DNA from: Alisma plantago-aquatica
Taxonomy: Eukaryota > Streptophyta > Magnoliopsida > Alismatales > Alismataceae
Reading direction: 5' to 3'
NCBI GenBank assembly: GCA_963693085.1
Contig: OY856413.1
Coordinates: 748,426,056 to 748,490,055, forward strand
DNA length: 64,000 bases
Each line of letters starts with the position of its first letter. Within the stretch, counting starts at the first letter, position 1. The notes beneath the pieces were generated by a model, which did not search any database, was not told the origin of the DNA, and worked only from the letters and a program-made list of their open reading frames with translations. Below, in pieces: positions 1-11,604 of this stretch. Both the position numbers and the translations under genes were made by a program.

Positions 1-625
1 TCATTTCAAATCAAAATTGTACTGATATAAATTTTAAACAATGTTGGATATATATACATATATTGTATATTATGTTCTTGCATAAGTTACATATATTTAG
101 AAAATATTTATATATTCCACAGTGAGTATTTTTAAATTAAATAGTTTATATATATAAGTACTATAAATATAATGTAATTTTTTAGAATAAATAGTGTTTA
201 TCAATAAGTAGTACAATACTTAATTTAAATTTGAATAATGCTAAAAATACATGTACCATATGTTGTGTCACCTTCTCTTTCCATCCACTACCACCTTTTT
301 TTATTTAGTACATCCTCCCTCTTTTTCTAACCACTATCTATTTTTTTATATTTAATACTTCTTCTCTCTCCATCCACTATCTCCTATATATCATGCATTC
401 TCTCTCCATCCAAAATCTTCTTCTTTCTATTAAATAAAATATCTCACTCCATCCATTATCTTCCTCTTTTTCCCATTCCACATTCTCCCTATCCACTAAT
501 ATGTATTGCTATATCTTTTCTCAATGACAAAGTAATTATCGATACTTTAATAATTGAGATGCACTATGCTTGAAATACTTTGTGCATATTCTCGAGGTAC
601 ATGTGTAGAATTTGGTAGAAGTTGT
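1..625. other. AT-rich flank with pyrimidine-rich stretch, no gene
   Basis: This flank lies outside the outer copia element. Between about 270 and 500 there are loose repeats of words such as ctctccatccactatct on the plus strand, like a decayed pyrimidine-rich minisatellite. No open frame resembles a known protein. The five bases next to the LTR (gttgt, 621-625) do not match the bases beyond the other LTR (gtatc), so any target duplication has decayed. Confidence 0.5.
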
Positions 626-851
626 TAAGTTGGAAGAACGAGAGGAAAAAATAGAATCGCAGGAATTTTGGAATGAGACAGCACGACCCTTCATTTTCCC
701 TCTTGTATATTTATGATGGAATGGGTACAAATCATTTATAGACACGTGGACAAGACTATACAACTTTGTAACTGAAGAAGTCCTTTCCGGCTATATGGTT
801 ATAACAACTTATATCAAACAATACTTTACAAGATGGTCTATATGCCTAACA
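626..851 (-). repeat. 3' LTR of the outer copia element
   Basis: On the minus strand the LTR begins TGTTAGGCATATAGACC at 851, directly after a polypurine tract. It aligns along its length with 24348-24574, sharing for example the words caactttgtaact and tactttacaagatg. Its terminal CA (minus strand) is mutated at 626-627. Length is 226 bp against 227 bp for the other copy. By eye the two copies differ at roughly a quarter of positions. Confidence 0.8.
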
Positions 852-859
852 TCCCCAGC
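852..859 (-). other. Polypurine tract of the outer copia element
   Basis: The minus strand reads GCTGGGGA directly before the 3' LTR start (TGTTAGG). This is the expected plus-strand primer for reverse transcription of this element. Confidence 0.65.
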
Positions 860-869
860 AAGCTAAGAA

Positions 870-2745
870 AAAGAGCAATGAATGCCCATATTGTGACAAA
901 AGACCAAAAAGTGTTCTTGTCCAGTGCCTTAGGAAAGAGGTGAGATAACTTATCAGTTGTGGCAACAAACTTTGTAATAAATTGTTAAAAAAATATCATT
1001 TCCTTTCCAGAGTGATAGTCAAAATCAACATGTTTAGTGTGACCATTAAAAAGCAGATTGAGTGATAAATGAAGCGCACTAATATTATCGCAAAACAGAA
1101 TGGGCGGGTTGTACTGAGAAATCAACAAAACTTTAAAAAGATGAGAAAGGCAATTCAATTTTTCATCAACTGAAGATAGGGACATGTATTCTGCTTCAAT
1201 ACTTGATTTTGCGACAGTTTGTTTTTCTTTGATGACCAATATATACAAGTAGAGACCAAAAAGGAACAAATATTGTTGGTAGATCTACGTGTAAGGGGGC
1301 ATCCAGTTCAAGAAGAATCTTAAAAGGTTGAAAGATAAAGACTAATATTAGAAATAAGTTGAAATCCAAGATGAAGAGTGTGTTTAACATAACTCAAAAT
1401 TCTCTAAACCAAAGCTCTGTGTATGGAGGTAGGAGCATGCATTAATTGACAGGAAGTATTAACATCAAAGGTTAAGTTAGGTTGTGTAGGCATCAGATAT
1501 TGTAAAGACCCAACCATTTTGCAAAAAGCTAAGGATCGGTAAGAGGAACTCCAGGCTTCTTCTAAAATTCCTTGAAAAATGTAGTAGAGATGGGTGTAGC
1601 AGTTGGTTAACAATCTAACATATGTTCACGACTAAGTGTGTCAAGGGCATACTTCTACTGATGTAGTAGAAAACCTGAGTTGTTCAACTCAGCTTGGACC
1701 CAAAAAATAATGAAGATTCCCCAAATTCCACATAGAAAAGATAGACCAAGTTGTTTGATGATGTTATGAAGTAAACTGGAATATGTGCCTGTAATCATTG
1801 TGTCATTAACATAGAGAAGTAAATATATAACCCGAGTACCAGTAGTACAAATAAAAAGAGATGGATCAGCAGTAGTACATTAGAACCCCAACTCAAGCAG
1901 TTGCTCACTAATTCTATTAAACCATGTTTGTGGAGCCTGCTTCAAGGCATAAAGTGCTTTCTGAAGCTTACAATCATTGATTAGCATACTGAGGATCAAT
2001 GAATCCTAGTGGTTGTGCCATGTAAACTAGAGTATCTAAGGTTCCATTCAGGAATGCATATTCTACATCCAATTGTTGAATGCTCCATTAATTGCTAATA
2101 GCAATTGTGATAACAACTTTTATCATATGATATTTAGTAATAGGACTAAACATCTCGAGATAGTTGATTCCCTCTTCCTGAGTGAACCCATTTTCCACTA
2201 GTCATGCTTTCAACCATGCAAGTTCCCCATAGACTGAAGTTTAGGCTTAAACACCCACTTACAACTAACAAATTGACAGTAGGATCCATTCCACTAGAGT
2301 CCATGTGTGATTCTTATGTGAGGCATTCAGTTCATCCTATGTAGCATGTTCCCAACCACTTTGTGGTTTTTTTATTTGTGGATATATTACTAATAGTGTG
2401 CAATGCATATTTGGGATTTGGTTTGATAATGTCAGCTTATTTCCATGTGACCATATGATGACCAGTCTCTAGGATTTAAATCTCTAAATTAATCACCAAG
2501 AGAATAAAATTGCACATGAATATCTCAACTCGTGGCAATAGAAGAAGACAATGATTCCTCATTACTATTATAATCACGATATGCTTCTGGTATGGAAGAT
2601 GGTAACTCAAAAATAGAAATATGAGGATAAGAAGTATTTATGGTATTGCAATTCAATAGAAGGAAGAGAATCGGATTAGATAGTTGAATAATCCATATTA
2701 GAGATAGGAGAACCTCTAGGTACACTTTCACTAATTGATGAAGAT
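870..2745 (-). pseudogene. copia RT and RNase H, decayed
   Basis: Minus-strand translation gives the copia RT/RNase H series in order with several frameshifts and stops. First comes a linker at about 2745-2530. Then come RT words (GFTQEEGINYLE near 2180, [17 protein letters not shown] near 2070, [17 protein letters not shown] near 1950, the catalytic-loop equivalent YILLYVNDT near 1820 where the family has YVDD). RNase H follows, with YRSLAFCKMVGSLQYLM near 1530, SSIEAEYMSL near 1190, LFCDNISALHLS near 1090 and TKHVDFDYH near 1030. The tail to about 890 resembles the copia RNase H C-terminus (LSHLFPKALDKN for the family's LADIFTKAL). The IN-RT linker is cut at 2746 by the gypsy element. Confidence 0.88.
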
Positions 2746-2746
2746 G

Positions 2747-2751
2747 TATGT
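2747..2751 (+). repeat. Target site duplication (left) of the nested gypsy element
   Basis: tatgt directly before the TG of the left LTR. The same five bases follow the CA of the right LTR at 20330-20334, a perfect 5-bp duplication. It shows that both ends come from one insertion event. Confidence 0.95.
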
Positions 2752-3501
2752 TGTTACAACCCCAATTTTGGGTTCTTTGGCGAGAAATGTAATTTCTCCT
2801 ATTAAAGATATTTGAACAAATAATGATATAATTTGTTTTGAATAAATGGATTTTGTTTACAATAGCCTGGTTGGTTGTTTTGTGGGCTTTATTGGCTATT
2901 GGGCCCAATAACAAGGAAAAGACAAACAAACTCCCATTATTAATAACAAATGGAGAAAAAGAAAGATGTGGAAACCTCTAGAAGGCAAAAGTATATAATC
3001 CAAAGGTGGATTTCGTGCCTATTGGGTTCCTTGGGTTCTAAGGAGTCCAAAGTTGCAAAGATAATGCAACAAAAAAAGAAAAGATCAGTTAAATATTTCT
3101 TTATTAAGAAAGAAATTGAAAACAATGTTAAAATGTGGAAAATAAGTGGAAAGAGGTAGAATTGAGTTATCCTTGGTGGATTTTCGTATCCAAAGGATTC
3201 TTAATGTTAAAACGAATGCCAATGAGGAAGATAAAAAAGAAAGATAAAGAGAAATCCTTAAAAAGAGATATTTTAAACAAGGTAATGAGAAATAATGGAT
3301 ATAGATGCATCTTGAAGGATAATGAGTATCCACTAAAAAGAATTTCGAAATATTAGAGTTTCTTGGGGTCCAAGGAGCCCCAATGAAGAAAAATAAAGAG
3401 AAAATACCAATAATACAAAATAAAAGGATAATTAGGACAGAGAAGATTACTTCTCATTGAAGGAAAAGGGTTCCTTTTGGGAAAGGGACTTGGTAACTTG
3501 T

Positions 3502-3533
3502 GGATATCCATCCTAGGGGATATCCATCCTAGG
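3502..3533 (+). repeat. 16-bp tandem duplication near the LTR promoter
   Basis: ggatatccatcctagg occurs twice back to back (3502-3517, 3518-3533). The right LTR has only one copy (near 17915, with one change), so the duplication arose in this LTR after or during insertion. Confidence 0.9.
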
Positions 3534-3550
3534 GCTTCGTTACCCTCCTC

Positions 3551-3558
3551 TATAAAAG
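3551..3558 (+). promoter_or_regulatory. TATA box of the gypsy left LTR
   Basis: TATAAAAG in a GC-richer context, about 800 bp into the LTR and followed by a pyrimidine-rich stretch (ccctccctctctttt). The matching box in the right LTR is at 17949-17956. Start of transcription would be about 30 bp downstream (inference). Confidence 0.6.
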
Positions 3559-5952
3559 GATAGAGCCCCTGGCTAGGACCAAAGAAAGTTCCACGCAGCC
3601 CTCCCTCTCTTTTTATTCTTCTCCTTCAATTCAAACCCTAGCCATGAATTTGGTGCTTTCCCTGGAGCAACGGGGAGCTGAGGAGTCGTCTTGATGGAAG
3701 CTTGGTGTTCCCCGATGACTTGAGGACGATCGACTCTTATCCCTGAGCGCTCAACCTATCACGATCACTTGTAGCAGGTCTGCATGACCAGTCAGAAGTC
3801 GTAGGTTTGGCATACTACAAACGGCCACTTGGGTCGTGATGGGAGGCGCCCTGGGTGCGGTGGTGAGCGAATGAGGTGGGGCGGCAGTCTCCAGCCACCC
3901 TTGGTCCTTGAGGTAGAGGGGGTGACCCCCCTAGCAGTCGACAAACGCCCACCCGCAGCGCTAGGGCACGCGGGGAAGAAGACGATGGGCTGTTGGACAG
4001 TTCTACCCTCCGTGGGCTGAATTGCTGACCAATTTAACTGAGGGGACTTTCGTCAATCTGTTATGTTTTCAAACCCGTCGAGCAACATTGCATGAATAGG
4101 GTGACGTGGCAGCCTCCAATTTGTCCAAAAAGGTAATTCTTGAAAAAATCATACCTAATTAACGATAGCTGGGATGGATGCTTATAATATATGAATTTTT
4201 CTCAAAAGAACACGAGGAATGTAATAAAAATATAATTGAATCCTTTTTCTGATTGCAATTCGAAAAATAGTGGGATTTATCAACTTTAATGCTTTAATGA
4301 TTAAGAAACCCTATTTTGAGGTAATTAATGTATTTAGTAGGGTTTAACAGATGATTAAAGTTGATATTAACATGTTAATTGTAAAAAGGTACATTAAGAA
4401 CAAAAAGGATGAACTTTCACATAATGGGTTTAATTTAGAGATTCATGTGCATAAATATGCTTTAATGGGCCTTGAAACCCTAATGATGGTAATTGTGACT
4501 CTTAATGGCTTTAATTGTTCAAATTCATGATTAAAGTTAAGATGTGATGGTTCTAAGATATTTTGAGTATAAAGGTTACTAATTGTGGATAAATACTCTT
4601 AATATGGTACTTAGGGTTTTCTAATGAATAAAGATGGAATTAATGATAAATAGAGTTCATATGTGTTTTAGATGAACTATGAGTTGTTAATCTGGAAGGA
4701 ACCAAAGATGATAATTAGGCCTAATGATCTCGTCGTGAATTAACAAGATAAATATGATAGGTTCAATGTAAAAGAGGCTTAATGGACTTAATTGATGGTT
4801 TATTGTGCCTTTTTCTGAAATTAGGGTTATATGTTGTTAAAAGATAACCTTAATATCTTTCGTGAAGAATAGATGAGATAAATAGGGTTTGTGAGTAATT
4901 GTATAAATTTAGGGTTTAAAATAGTGTAAATGAAGTAAAACCCTAGTTGCAATGGAAACCCTAAAAGTGGACTAGAAACCCTAGAAAGTGAGCTAGGTTT
5001 AATAGACCATGATGGCATGAATAATGATAAGAAAAAATGGATGCCTATTTTAGGATCAACTTGGTGTGTGCTTGCTTGGTTTCTTAATTTTTGCAATCAA
5101 GTCCGTTTGACAGGTATGTGGTTAATTATGGTTAATCGCATTAGTTTCTCAAAGAGTTTACCGGATGATTCATCACATTGAATGCAACTTATCAGTTTGA
5201 ATGTGCATATTTACAAATAATAAAGTCACTATGATTATCACAATAATAATAGAAGTGTGTATTCTTGCACCTACATGCCATCCTGATGGATGATGCGAAA
5301 GGTCAAGCCCAAGAGGGAAGACCTATGGGCACCATGAAGGGTGACCCCAGGCACCAAGCTAGGAATTGAGAAGGTGGCCTATGATATTGCATGACTAAAG
5401 GGCACCATGAAGGGTGACCCCAGGCACCAAGCTCGGGAATGAGAAGGTGGCCTTAAGTCAATGACAAAAGAGAAACCCGAAAGGGGGTATGCCAGGGTTA
5501 GGGCAAAAGTGGTGGACAATGTCACCTTGAAAGTGTAAATTTGGCTTTTTAATTAACTTGATTGTGATATTTAGATTGTTAGTCATATTTGAAAATTTTG
5601 GTTGTCCCCACATACCGACATATTTCGATATGCTGACCGACATTTTTTTTATCGGTGTTTTAGGTACAAGATTGAAAAGGACAAACAGTAAAGTGGCATA
5701 TGTGGAATTAAATAAGAGTTAAAGTACAATGAGGATTAGTTAGAATAGACTCCTAATGTGGATAGAAGTAGAAATCCCAATTTTTGAAAGGTATGCAAAG
5801 TTTTATTTTATACCAGTTTTCAGTTTAGTTGGTAGCATTTGATAATTGTTATTGATTATTTGTCAAACCTTTGATCCTGTTAATTTGGATAACGGCTCTG
5901 ACCTCTTCGTCTCCCTTAATTGGGGGTTACTGGGAGGTGGGGTCGTTACATT

Positions 5953-5969
5953 TGGTATTATAGCATAGG
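5953..5969 (+). other. Primer binding site (initiator-Met type), gypsy element
   Basis: TGGTATTATAGCATAGG lies two bases after the left LTR, matching most of TGGTATCAGAGCCAGG, the complement of the initiator tRNA-Met 3' end. Confidence 0.75.
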
Positions 5970-8625
5970 TTCCTCATTTAATCTTTAATAATTATTAAAT
6001 TTTACAAACTCTGTAGAACTCAAGGGAGTTATTAGAGGATTTTCTGAAAGATAGAGGTGTCTAGAAAAGGATCACGTCTGGGGGATGGTAAGATTTTCCT
6101 CTGCACCGCGAGTCCAAATATGAGGACTCCCGGATTAGTGTGACTGCCTGACCAATGTCTCAGGATTTGACTCAAAATAAGATACCTTTAGGACTCTCTC
6201 GTCTTGTTCTTCCCTTCTCAACTCAAATGTTGTTAAGGACCTTAAGGATTAGGGTTTTCTCTCTTTTCCTCACCCTCTTGAGGTATGGGTAAGGTTGATA
6301 ATGTATAAGGAATCATCCACCAAATTAATGAAAAGCATGTAAGTAAGATGTCATGGACATAAGCTTAATAGATTTAGCATAAACTAAAGAATAGATACAT
6401 GCTTAGGTCGTATGACATGAGTTGTCATTGCCCTCAGGAGAGACCTGAGGTTAGACCTCCTTGTCAGGAGCATGAGTGGAGAAAGTTAGTCTTGGAGGTA
6501 GAAACCTCCATTATAAGTAGAGACCTGGCACATCCTCTGAGGATGATGCTAACCCTAACCCTAAGTGGTGGTTAGAGAGAGATATGGTGTGATGAGTCAG
6601 ATGTTATGATAGACTAGGTGTGTGGATATGCTTTTGGATGCCCATGACGTATGAGCCATGTGAGGTTGGATTACCTAGTGCCTTCGGCGACCCAACCCTG
6701 GGAAGGGTTGTACATGTTAGAGCGAAGGATAGCTCATTCATTGATGAGGTTAGTAAAGAACCGATGGAAACCCCATGAGCTTATATGAGCATGACATAGT
6801 ATGCACCTAGAGTGCATCAGTAGTGTTGACAGTAGGTTGAAACTGAGGCTAGAAGGGCATGATGGATGGCTTATTAGATAAGCATAAAGGGCTATGGATA
6901 ATCTTGAGCAAACATAAGTTGATCAGAGGATGCACCCATGTAGGGGTATGCTTGTGAGCTTGATCCACCTTCATGGAGGGAGGAACTCTAGTAGTTAGGT
7001 TGGTTGTGGAGTTAGCTCTAGAGAGAGAGAGCAAGACTCAAGCAAGAAGGTTGGAAGCTTAGACTCTGAAATATGAGGAACAGTGGGGAGTTGAGGATGA
7101 TGTGACCTAAGTGGATGGTAGTGGTTGCCTCATGAATTATCCCTGGAGGCCGATGATATCTTAGTTGCCTTTAGAGGAACCAAACCCTAGAAAGAGGATG
7201 AGGTTGCTAGTACCTATATGCAAATAGGTGCTTACCTTCTGAGCTAGAAAGAAGAGTTCCTTAGACCTGAAGAGGTTTAGTAACAGGTTGTAAGGCCTTA
7301 TACCTAGTTGGTTTTCCTTGAGAAGGGCTCCACTCTGAGGTGTTGCTCGAGTAGAAGGATGACAGGAAGGGCATGTCATGCCTTATACATGCTTGGTTCT
7401 TGGATAGAATGTTGAGCATGCAATTGGACAGTTGTTGCATAAAGAAGTGAACCTAGGGTTCCTAGGCCTAAGAGGGGAAGTGGTGTACCTGATGCTCATG
7501 ATGAGATTTGAGATACGAGCATGGTACTCCTCATGTTTAGAGGAAAGGGAAACCCCTTAAGTTTAAGGTGTGGTTGATGAACTCCCACATCTAAGTTGGT
7601 GACATGGGAAGGTTTGTTCTTGGTCTAATGTTGAGGATGACAACAAGTGTGACCTAGCATGGTTTAGTAGGTGGTCTACTTGTGCCTTAGTAGCTTTTTA
7701 GGGTTAAGCATGCTAATGTGGATGTAAACCCTAGACATAAGGACATTTGTGACCTTTGTTGTCAAGATGTAGTTTCCTCCCATCCTGGGAGAGGGACCCT
7801 CTTGTAGAATGTTTTTTTGGTTTAAGGTAACCTAAAGAGGTCTCATAGGATCTTGAGAAGTTAAGTGGAAATTACATGGTATGAGAATGAACTTGTAGAC
7901 CCATAGATAACCATCTGTAAGTGCATGTGGATGTGTTACCATGAAGTTAATCGGTATGGGGCCTAACTAAGGTAGGCAGGTCGCCATGACCCCTATGAAA
8001 GGATGAAAGTCAGCCCATGAATGCAGAGAGAGATGATGAAGGCTTGGGAAAGGCTCTAAGTTTGACATGTACTATGTTAGAATCCTAAGTCTATCCTAAG
8101 GTCAGTAGGAATAAGACCGATGGAAGTAGGAGTTGCCTAATTCCCTTATTGCACATGACCATAGGGTCGGGAGGTAACAATTATCTTTGCCTGAGGGCCA
8201 TGGGTTAGGAGATTGATCACCTTCATGAACTCATGGGACCCAAGGGAGAAAATGAGTAGGGCACTCTCTGGATGCATAAGGGAAGAGGGGTGACCCAAAA
8301 GTGTCGGCACCCTACAGACCTAGAGGAGATGACCAAGGATTTTGTGTGTGGACCCAAGTAGGTTCGAGATCAGTTTTCCATGAAAGTAACTTTGATATCG
8401 AGATGATAATGATGTAGAGACATAAGTTGCATGTTTCAACGTAGATTCGAAGGTGTACTGGAAAGGTGGGATGTACCATCTCTACTCTCAGAATGGGAAG
8501 AACTTTGTATTTGGACTACAGCCAAATGTTTATTTCCTCTTGTTATGGGATTGAGAGATAGGACAGTATGTGTGCCATACACCAAGGATAAAGGTGATGT
8601 GAGTTGGAACGTTGTTATGAGGTGA
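5970..8625 (+). pseudogene. Decayed 5' internal region of the gypsy element (gag/protease/RT not resolved)
   Basis: By position this is where gag, protease and RT of the Ty3/gypsy element should be. All frames are broken by frequent stops, and I could not find a convincing CCHC knuckle, protease DSG or RT YxDD motif. The stretch is purine-rich on the plus strand (many gaggtt, atgagg, aaggat words), as expected of old coding sequence. The longest open piece near its end (8431-8625) has no recognisable domain. The region is shorter than a normal gag-PR-RT-RH, so deletions are likely. Confidence 0.45.
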
Positions 8626-8857
8626 TGATAACACCCAAATTAGCGCATATTTTCTATGCATTTTATCTATAGTTTTGTGCCACTTTAGTCTTAATATGCA
8701 CTCTTTTGTTCATGTTTTATGCTTTCTGTCTCGAATTAGATAAAAGTAGTAAAAATAGCCATCTAATTAGCCAATTTTTGACTTACAGGCACCAAAACTA
8801 GCCAATTTTGGGGACTCTCAAGTAACGAACCTGAAAAGACAAGAATTCCAGCAGCTG

Positions 8858-9114
8858 GCTGATACGACTGCCCAATATGGTCGCACGATACGGCCTGGTT
8901 GATATGGATGCCCGATATGGTCTGGCCGATACGGCTGCCTGATAGGGCATGGCCGATACGGCTGCCCGATATGGTCTGGCCGATACGGCTGCCCGATACA
9001 TTTGCTCGATACGGCCTGCCCGATACGGTTGCCCGATACGACCTACCTGATATGGTTGCCTGATACGGCCTGCCCGATACATCTGCATGACACTCCCCCT
9101 GCCCGACACGGTCT
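8858..9114 (+). repeat. Array of CCGATACGG-type palindromic words in U3
   Basis: About twenty copies of a 9-10 bp word of the form (C)CCGATA(C/T)GG, mostly spaced about 10-12 bp apart in higher-order units of about 20 bp. CCGATACGG is itself an inverted repeat (CCG / CGG around ATA). The array ends about 100 bp upstream of the TATA box. The right LTR has the same array, shorter by roughly one 20-bp unit. Confidence 0.9.
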
Positions 9115-9216
9115 TCGGGCAACAGTCATATTGGCCCACCAGATGCCTCAAGATCAAAGCCATGGATGAAGGACACGTAGACCAATAAAAGCTACAACTC
9201 CCATTGACTCACTGCC

Positions 9217-9224
9217 TATAAATA
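9217..9224 (+). promoter_or_regulatory. TATA box, left LTR of the non-autonomous element
   Basis: TATAAATA in the context ctgcc-TATAAATA-gcagc, conserved at 14232-14239 in the right LTR. Confidence 0.7.
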
Positions 9225-9329
9225 GCAGCTGCCAACTTATAGAGTAAAGGAGGAGCCAGAGGGAGGACTTGGCAAGAGCTAGTGCCTAGACCAAGGAGCT
9301 AGTGTTTCGAGTTCCCTAAAAGTCTACTG

Positions 9330-9382
9330 CCCGATACGGTTGCCCGATACAGTCTGCCTGATACGGTCTTCCCGATACGGTC
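9330..9382 (+). repeat. Second short run of GATACGG words, downstream of the TATA box
   Basis: Four further copies (ccgatacggt, cccgatacag, ctgatacggt, cccgatacgg), likely in the transcribed R/U5 part. They are repeated at 14345-14396. Confidence 0.85.
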
Positions 9383-10419
9383 TAGAGAGAGAGAGTCAAG
9401 GAGTCTGGAGAGACAAAGAGAAGACCCAAGGGCCAAGATCCGACCTGCACAGAGGCCGAGGAGCGAGAGCCACCTCTCCTCTACGGGCTATATCTCTTCC
9501 CTATTCTCTTCCATTCTATTGCATTCCTTTGTTTCTTGTACAAACGATGTGCATCCATCTTTGTTCAGTGCCAGCTATGCTTGTCTATGGCTAGTTAGCT
9601 CCTTCTTGGCTATGTAGCCCGATCTAGGCATGTATATGTACTTTTGCCTTAAGCAAGTAGATTCATATCAGATCTAGTATGTTGCATGTTCTATTTTCTC
9701 TTTCTAAGTTATGATTGCTAGTTTGGTTGATCTCTTACTCGCTTGAACTGCTATTTTTGCCTGTATCGAGAGATCTATTGTAGGAATAGCTAAGAGACAA
9801 TAGTTTGGATCTGAACCCGAGAGGAGGACGATCTGAGGTATTCTGGTCCTAACACCCCAGAATATCCTAAGACCCGAGAGGGAACTTAATGTATTCTGAG
9901 GTGTTGATATGGCATTCCTCGAGAGAGGATCATTGACATATTGTTGATGGTTTTAGTCACACATCGGGAGAGAGAGTGGGATGACCCCACATGACAGATG
10001 CCAATGTGCGTACTAGATGCTTGCTTGGGTGTTCAAGGGTTGTCTACGCCCGAGAACGAGTGCATAGACTACCCCATTTGTGGTTACATAGCCAAGAACT
10101 CTCTTTCTCTATTTAGTAGAATCACGAGCTCTGTTTTATTTTCTTTTCTTTTCTTTTTTTTGGCTTTATATTGTGACAACCCGCTAGACTAGTTCTAGAA
10201 CTTACTTTTATCGACTATCATCTTGGCTTATCTGACTAAAGAACGAGATATGTGGCGTCCTAAACATCACCACGTCCCTGTGTTCGACCCCGTATATCTA
10301 CTTCGACCCCGTAATAAAGTTGTGGGGGCCTAGAAGGTTTCGGGTTATAAATTTAAAGCTTGATACCTTCCTTTGTCCCGCGTTCATTTCCGGACGCGTG
10401 AAAAAGGTTGATCAACTTT

Positions 10420-10437
10420 TGGCGCCGTTGTCGGGGA
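10420..10437 (+). other. Primer binding site, tRNA-Asp type
   Basis: TGGCGCCGTTGTCGGGGA, 17 of 18 bases identical to the tRNA-Asp complement TGGCGCCGTTGCCGGGGA used by many plant gypsy-type elements. It begins five bases after the LTR end. Confidence 0.85.
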
Positions 10438-10890
10438 TGTGGTTTTCCACATTTACACTCCTAGTAGATTTTTGTTGTCACTATAAGCCTGTATATACAT
10501 GAATAGTTTTCCTCTTGCTTTACACATACTTGTTCATATATACTAAATCACTTTTCTTTTTCTCATACCTTTTTCATCCATGGACCTTGCTTCCGCAAGA
10601 CAAGTCATCTTGTCCACTTGTCCTCCTGAGTTTTTCCGCAGTTCCGACTGCTGGAAAATAATTGAAGGTCATTCTCTACAGCTAGTCAAGTTATACTTAC
10701 CTCCACCGTCGTCATATGTTGAGATTCCAACAACGGGATTAAGGAAGTGGAGTTGGCTAGGGAAAGTATTCAAGCACTCACCTCCTTAGCCCCTCATCTC
10801 CAAGAAAACATCGATCCGCTCCAGCAACTATTAGACAAGTAGGAGCATCATATCAAAGTATCCACTGAGGCTGCAGACCGTAGTAGTAGT

Positions 10891-11589
10891 ATGCTTCAAA
10901 CTGTTGAACAAGGATTCATCCTAAAGCATCAGTTTGATACAGTGGGTTCCCCTTATATGTGCATGGCAGAATCGACGGATCTCGAAAGTATTGCTGCTCA
11001 AGTACAACAACTTCATGATAAAGATGTTGAACAAGGCAGGAGGCTCCAGGAGCTCATCAATTTGGTTACAATTCGGTTACAACGGCCATCACAAGACAAT
11101 AAAGATGTTAGTCATCAAGACCATTCCATTGGGTCTGAAGTGGAGTATGCACCATCATCCTATTCAGACCATCAACTAGATTCACCAAGATTTTTCTGTG
11201 AAGACCAACCCACTTGGGGAAGCCCTTCATTCTATCTAGATGACCCAACTGATGAACCAATTGAAGAAATAAGTCATAGACATGAATGGGTCCATGATGA
11301 TGATGATGAAGACTCGAAAAGTCAATCGACCTCACAACTAGAAGGTTGGTTTGAGGAACCTGAGTCAGATATTGAACCAGACCAGAGTGACATTTCTCAT
11401 ATTGAGACTTGTCATTTTGCTTTGAGCAGTACGCCAACCATGGTTTGGAACAATTTATTCGACGAAGACGACGATAGCTGCTCAACATGGAGCAGTGAGT
11501 ATAGTAACGAAGATGAGTTGGAGCAGCACGAGCCATCATTCGCCACCATCCCTTTACAAGGCTTGGTGGATGTCAAGGGGGTAGGATAG
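10891..11589 (+). CDS. Acidic protein frame of the non-autonomous element, function unknown
   Basis: A 232-codon frame from ATG. The N-terminal third is helical and heptad-like (ESIAAQVQQLHDKDVEQGRRLQ region, residues about 30-60). The rest is strongly acidic, with runs of Asp/Glu (DDDDED near residue 136, DEDDDS near 197) and many Ser, Gln and Trp. The same frame continues after single stops at 11587-11589 and 11860-11862 to 12198. Upstream the frame also stays open from about 10740 except for a stop at 10840-10842, with a likely frameshift from a 70-codon frame starting at 10580. The ancestral protein was therefore probably 500 residues or more. No zinc knuckle, protease or RT motif is present. 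It could be a diverged gag or an accessory protein; I do not recognise it. Confidence 0.5.
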   Translation: MLQTVEQGFILKHQFDTVGSPYMCMAESTDLESIAAQVQQLHDKDVEQGRRLQELINLVTIRLQRPSQDNKDVSHQDHSIGSEVEYAPSSYSDHQLDSPRFFCEDQPTWGSPSFYLDDPTDEPIEEISHRHEWVHDDDDEDSKSQSTSQLEGWFEEPESDIEPDQSDISHIETCHFALSSTPTMVWNNLFDEDDDSCSTWSSEYSNEDELEQHEPSFATIPLQGLVDVKGVG

Positions 11590-11604
11590 ACGTTTCACTA
11601 CAAC

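Larger units (their letters stand above)
2752..5950 (+). repeat. Left (5') LTR of the nested gypsy element
   Basis: 3199 bp, TG...CA. It is near-identical by eye to 17168-20329, with about three differences in the first 76 bases. It contains a TATA box at 3551 and a GC-rich transcribed region around 3650-4100 in otherwise AT-rich sequence. It also has an exact 16-bp tandem duplication just upstream of the TATA box that the right copy lacks. Two internal copies of a roughly 60-bp segment (gggcaccatgaagggtgacc words at about 5325 and 5400) are shared with the right LTR. Confidence 0.93.
8626..10414 (+). repeat. Left LTR of the non-autonomous element
   Basis: 1789 bp. U3 holds a dense array of GATACGG-type words followed by a TATA box at 9217. 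A second short run of the same words follows the TATA box at 9330-9382. Open frames inside it are by-products of the repeats (Arg-Tyr-Gly-rich peptides) or chance. Confidence 0.92.

Noticed and set aside
8763..9163. Open frames of about 120 codons rich in Arg-Tyr-Gly-Gln, also at 13805-14154
   Set aside because: They are read-through of the GATACGG word array in the LTR. Open frames exist in several phases and the peptides are simple repeats.
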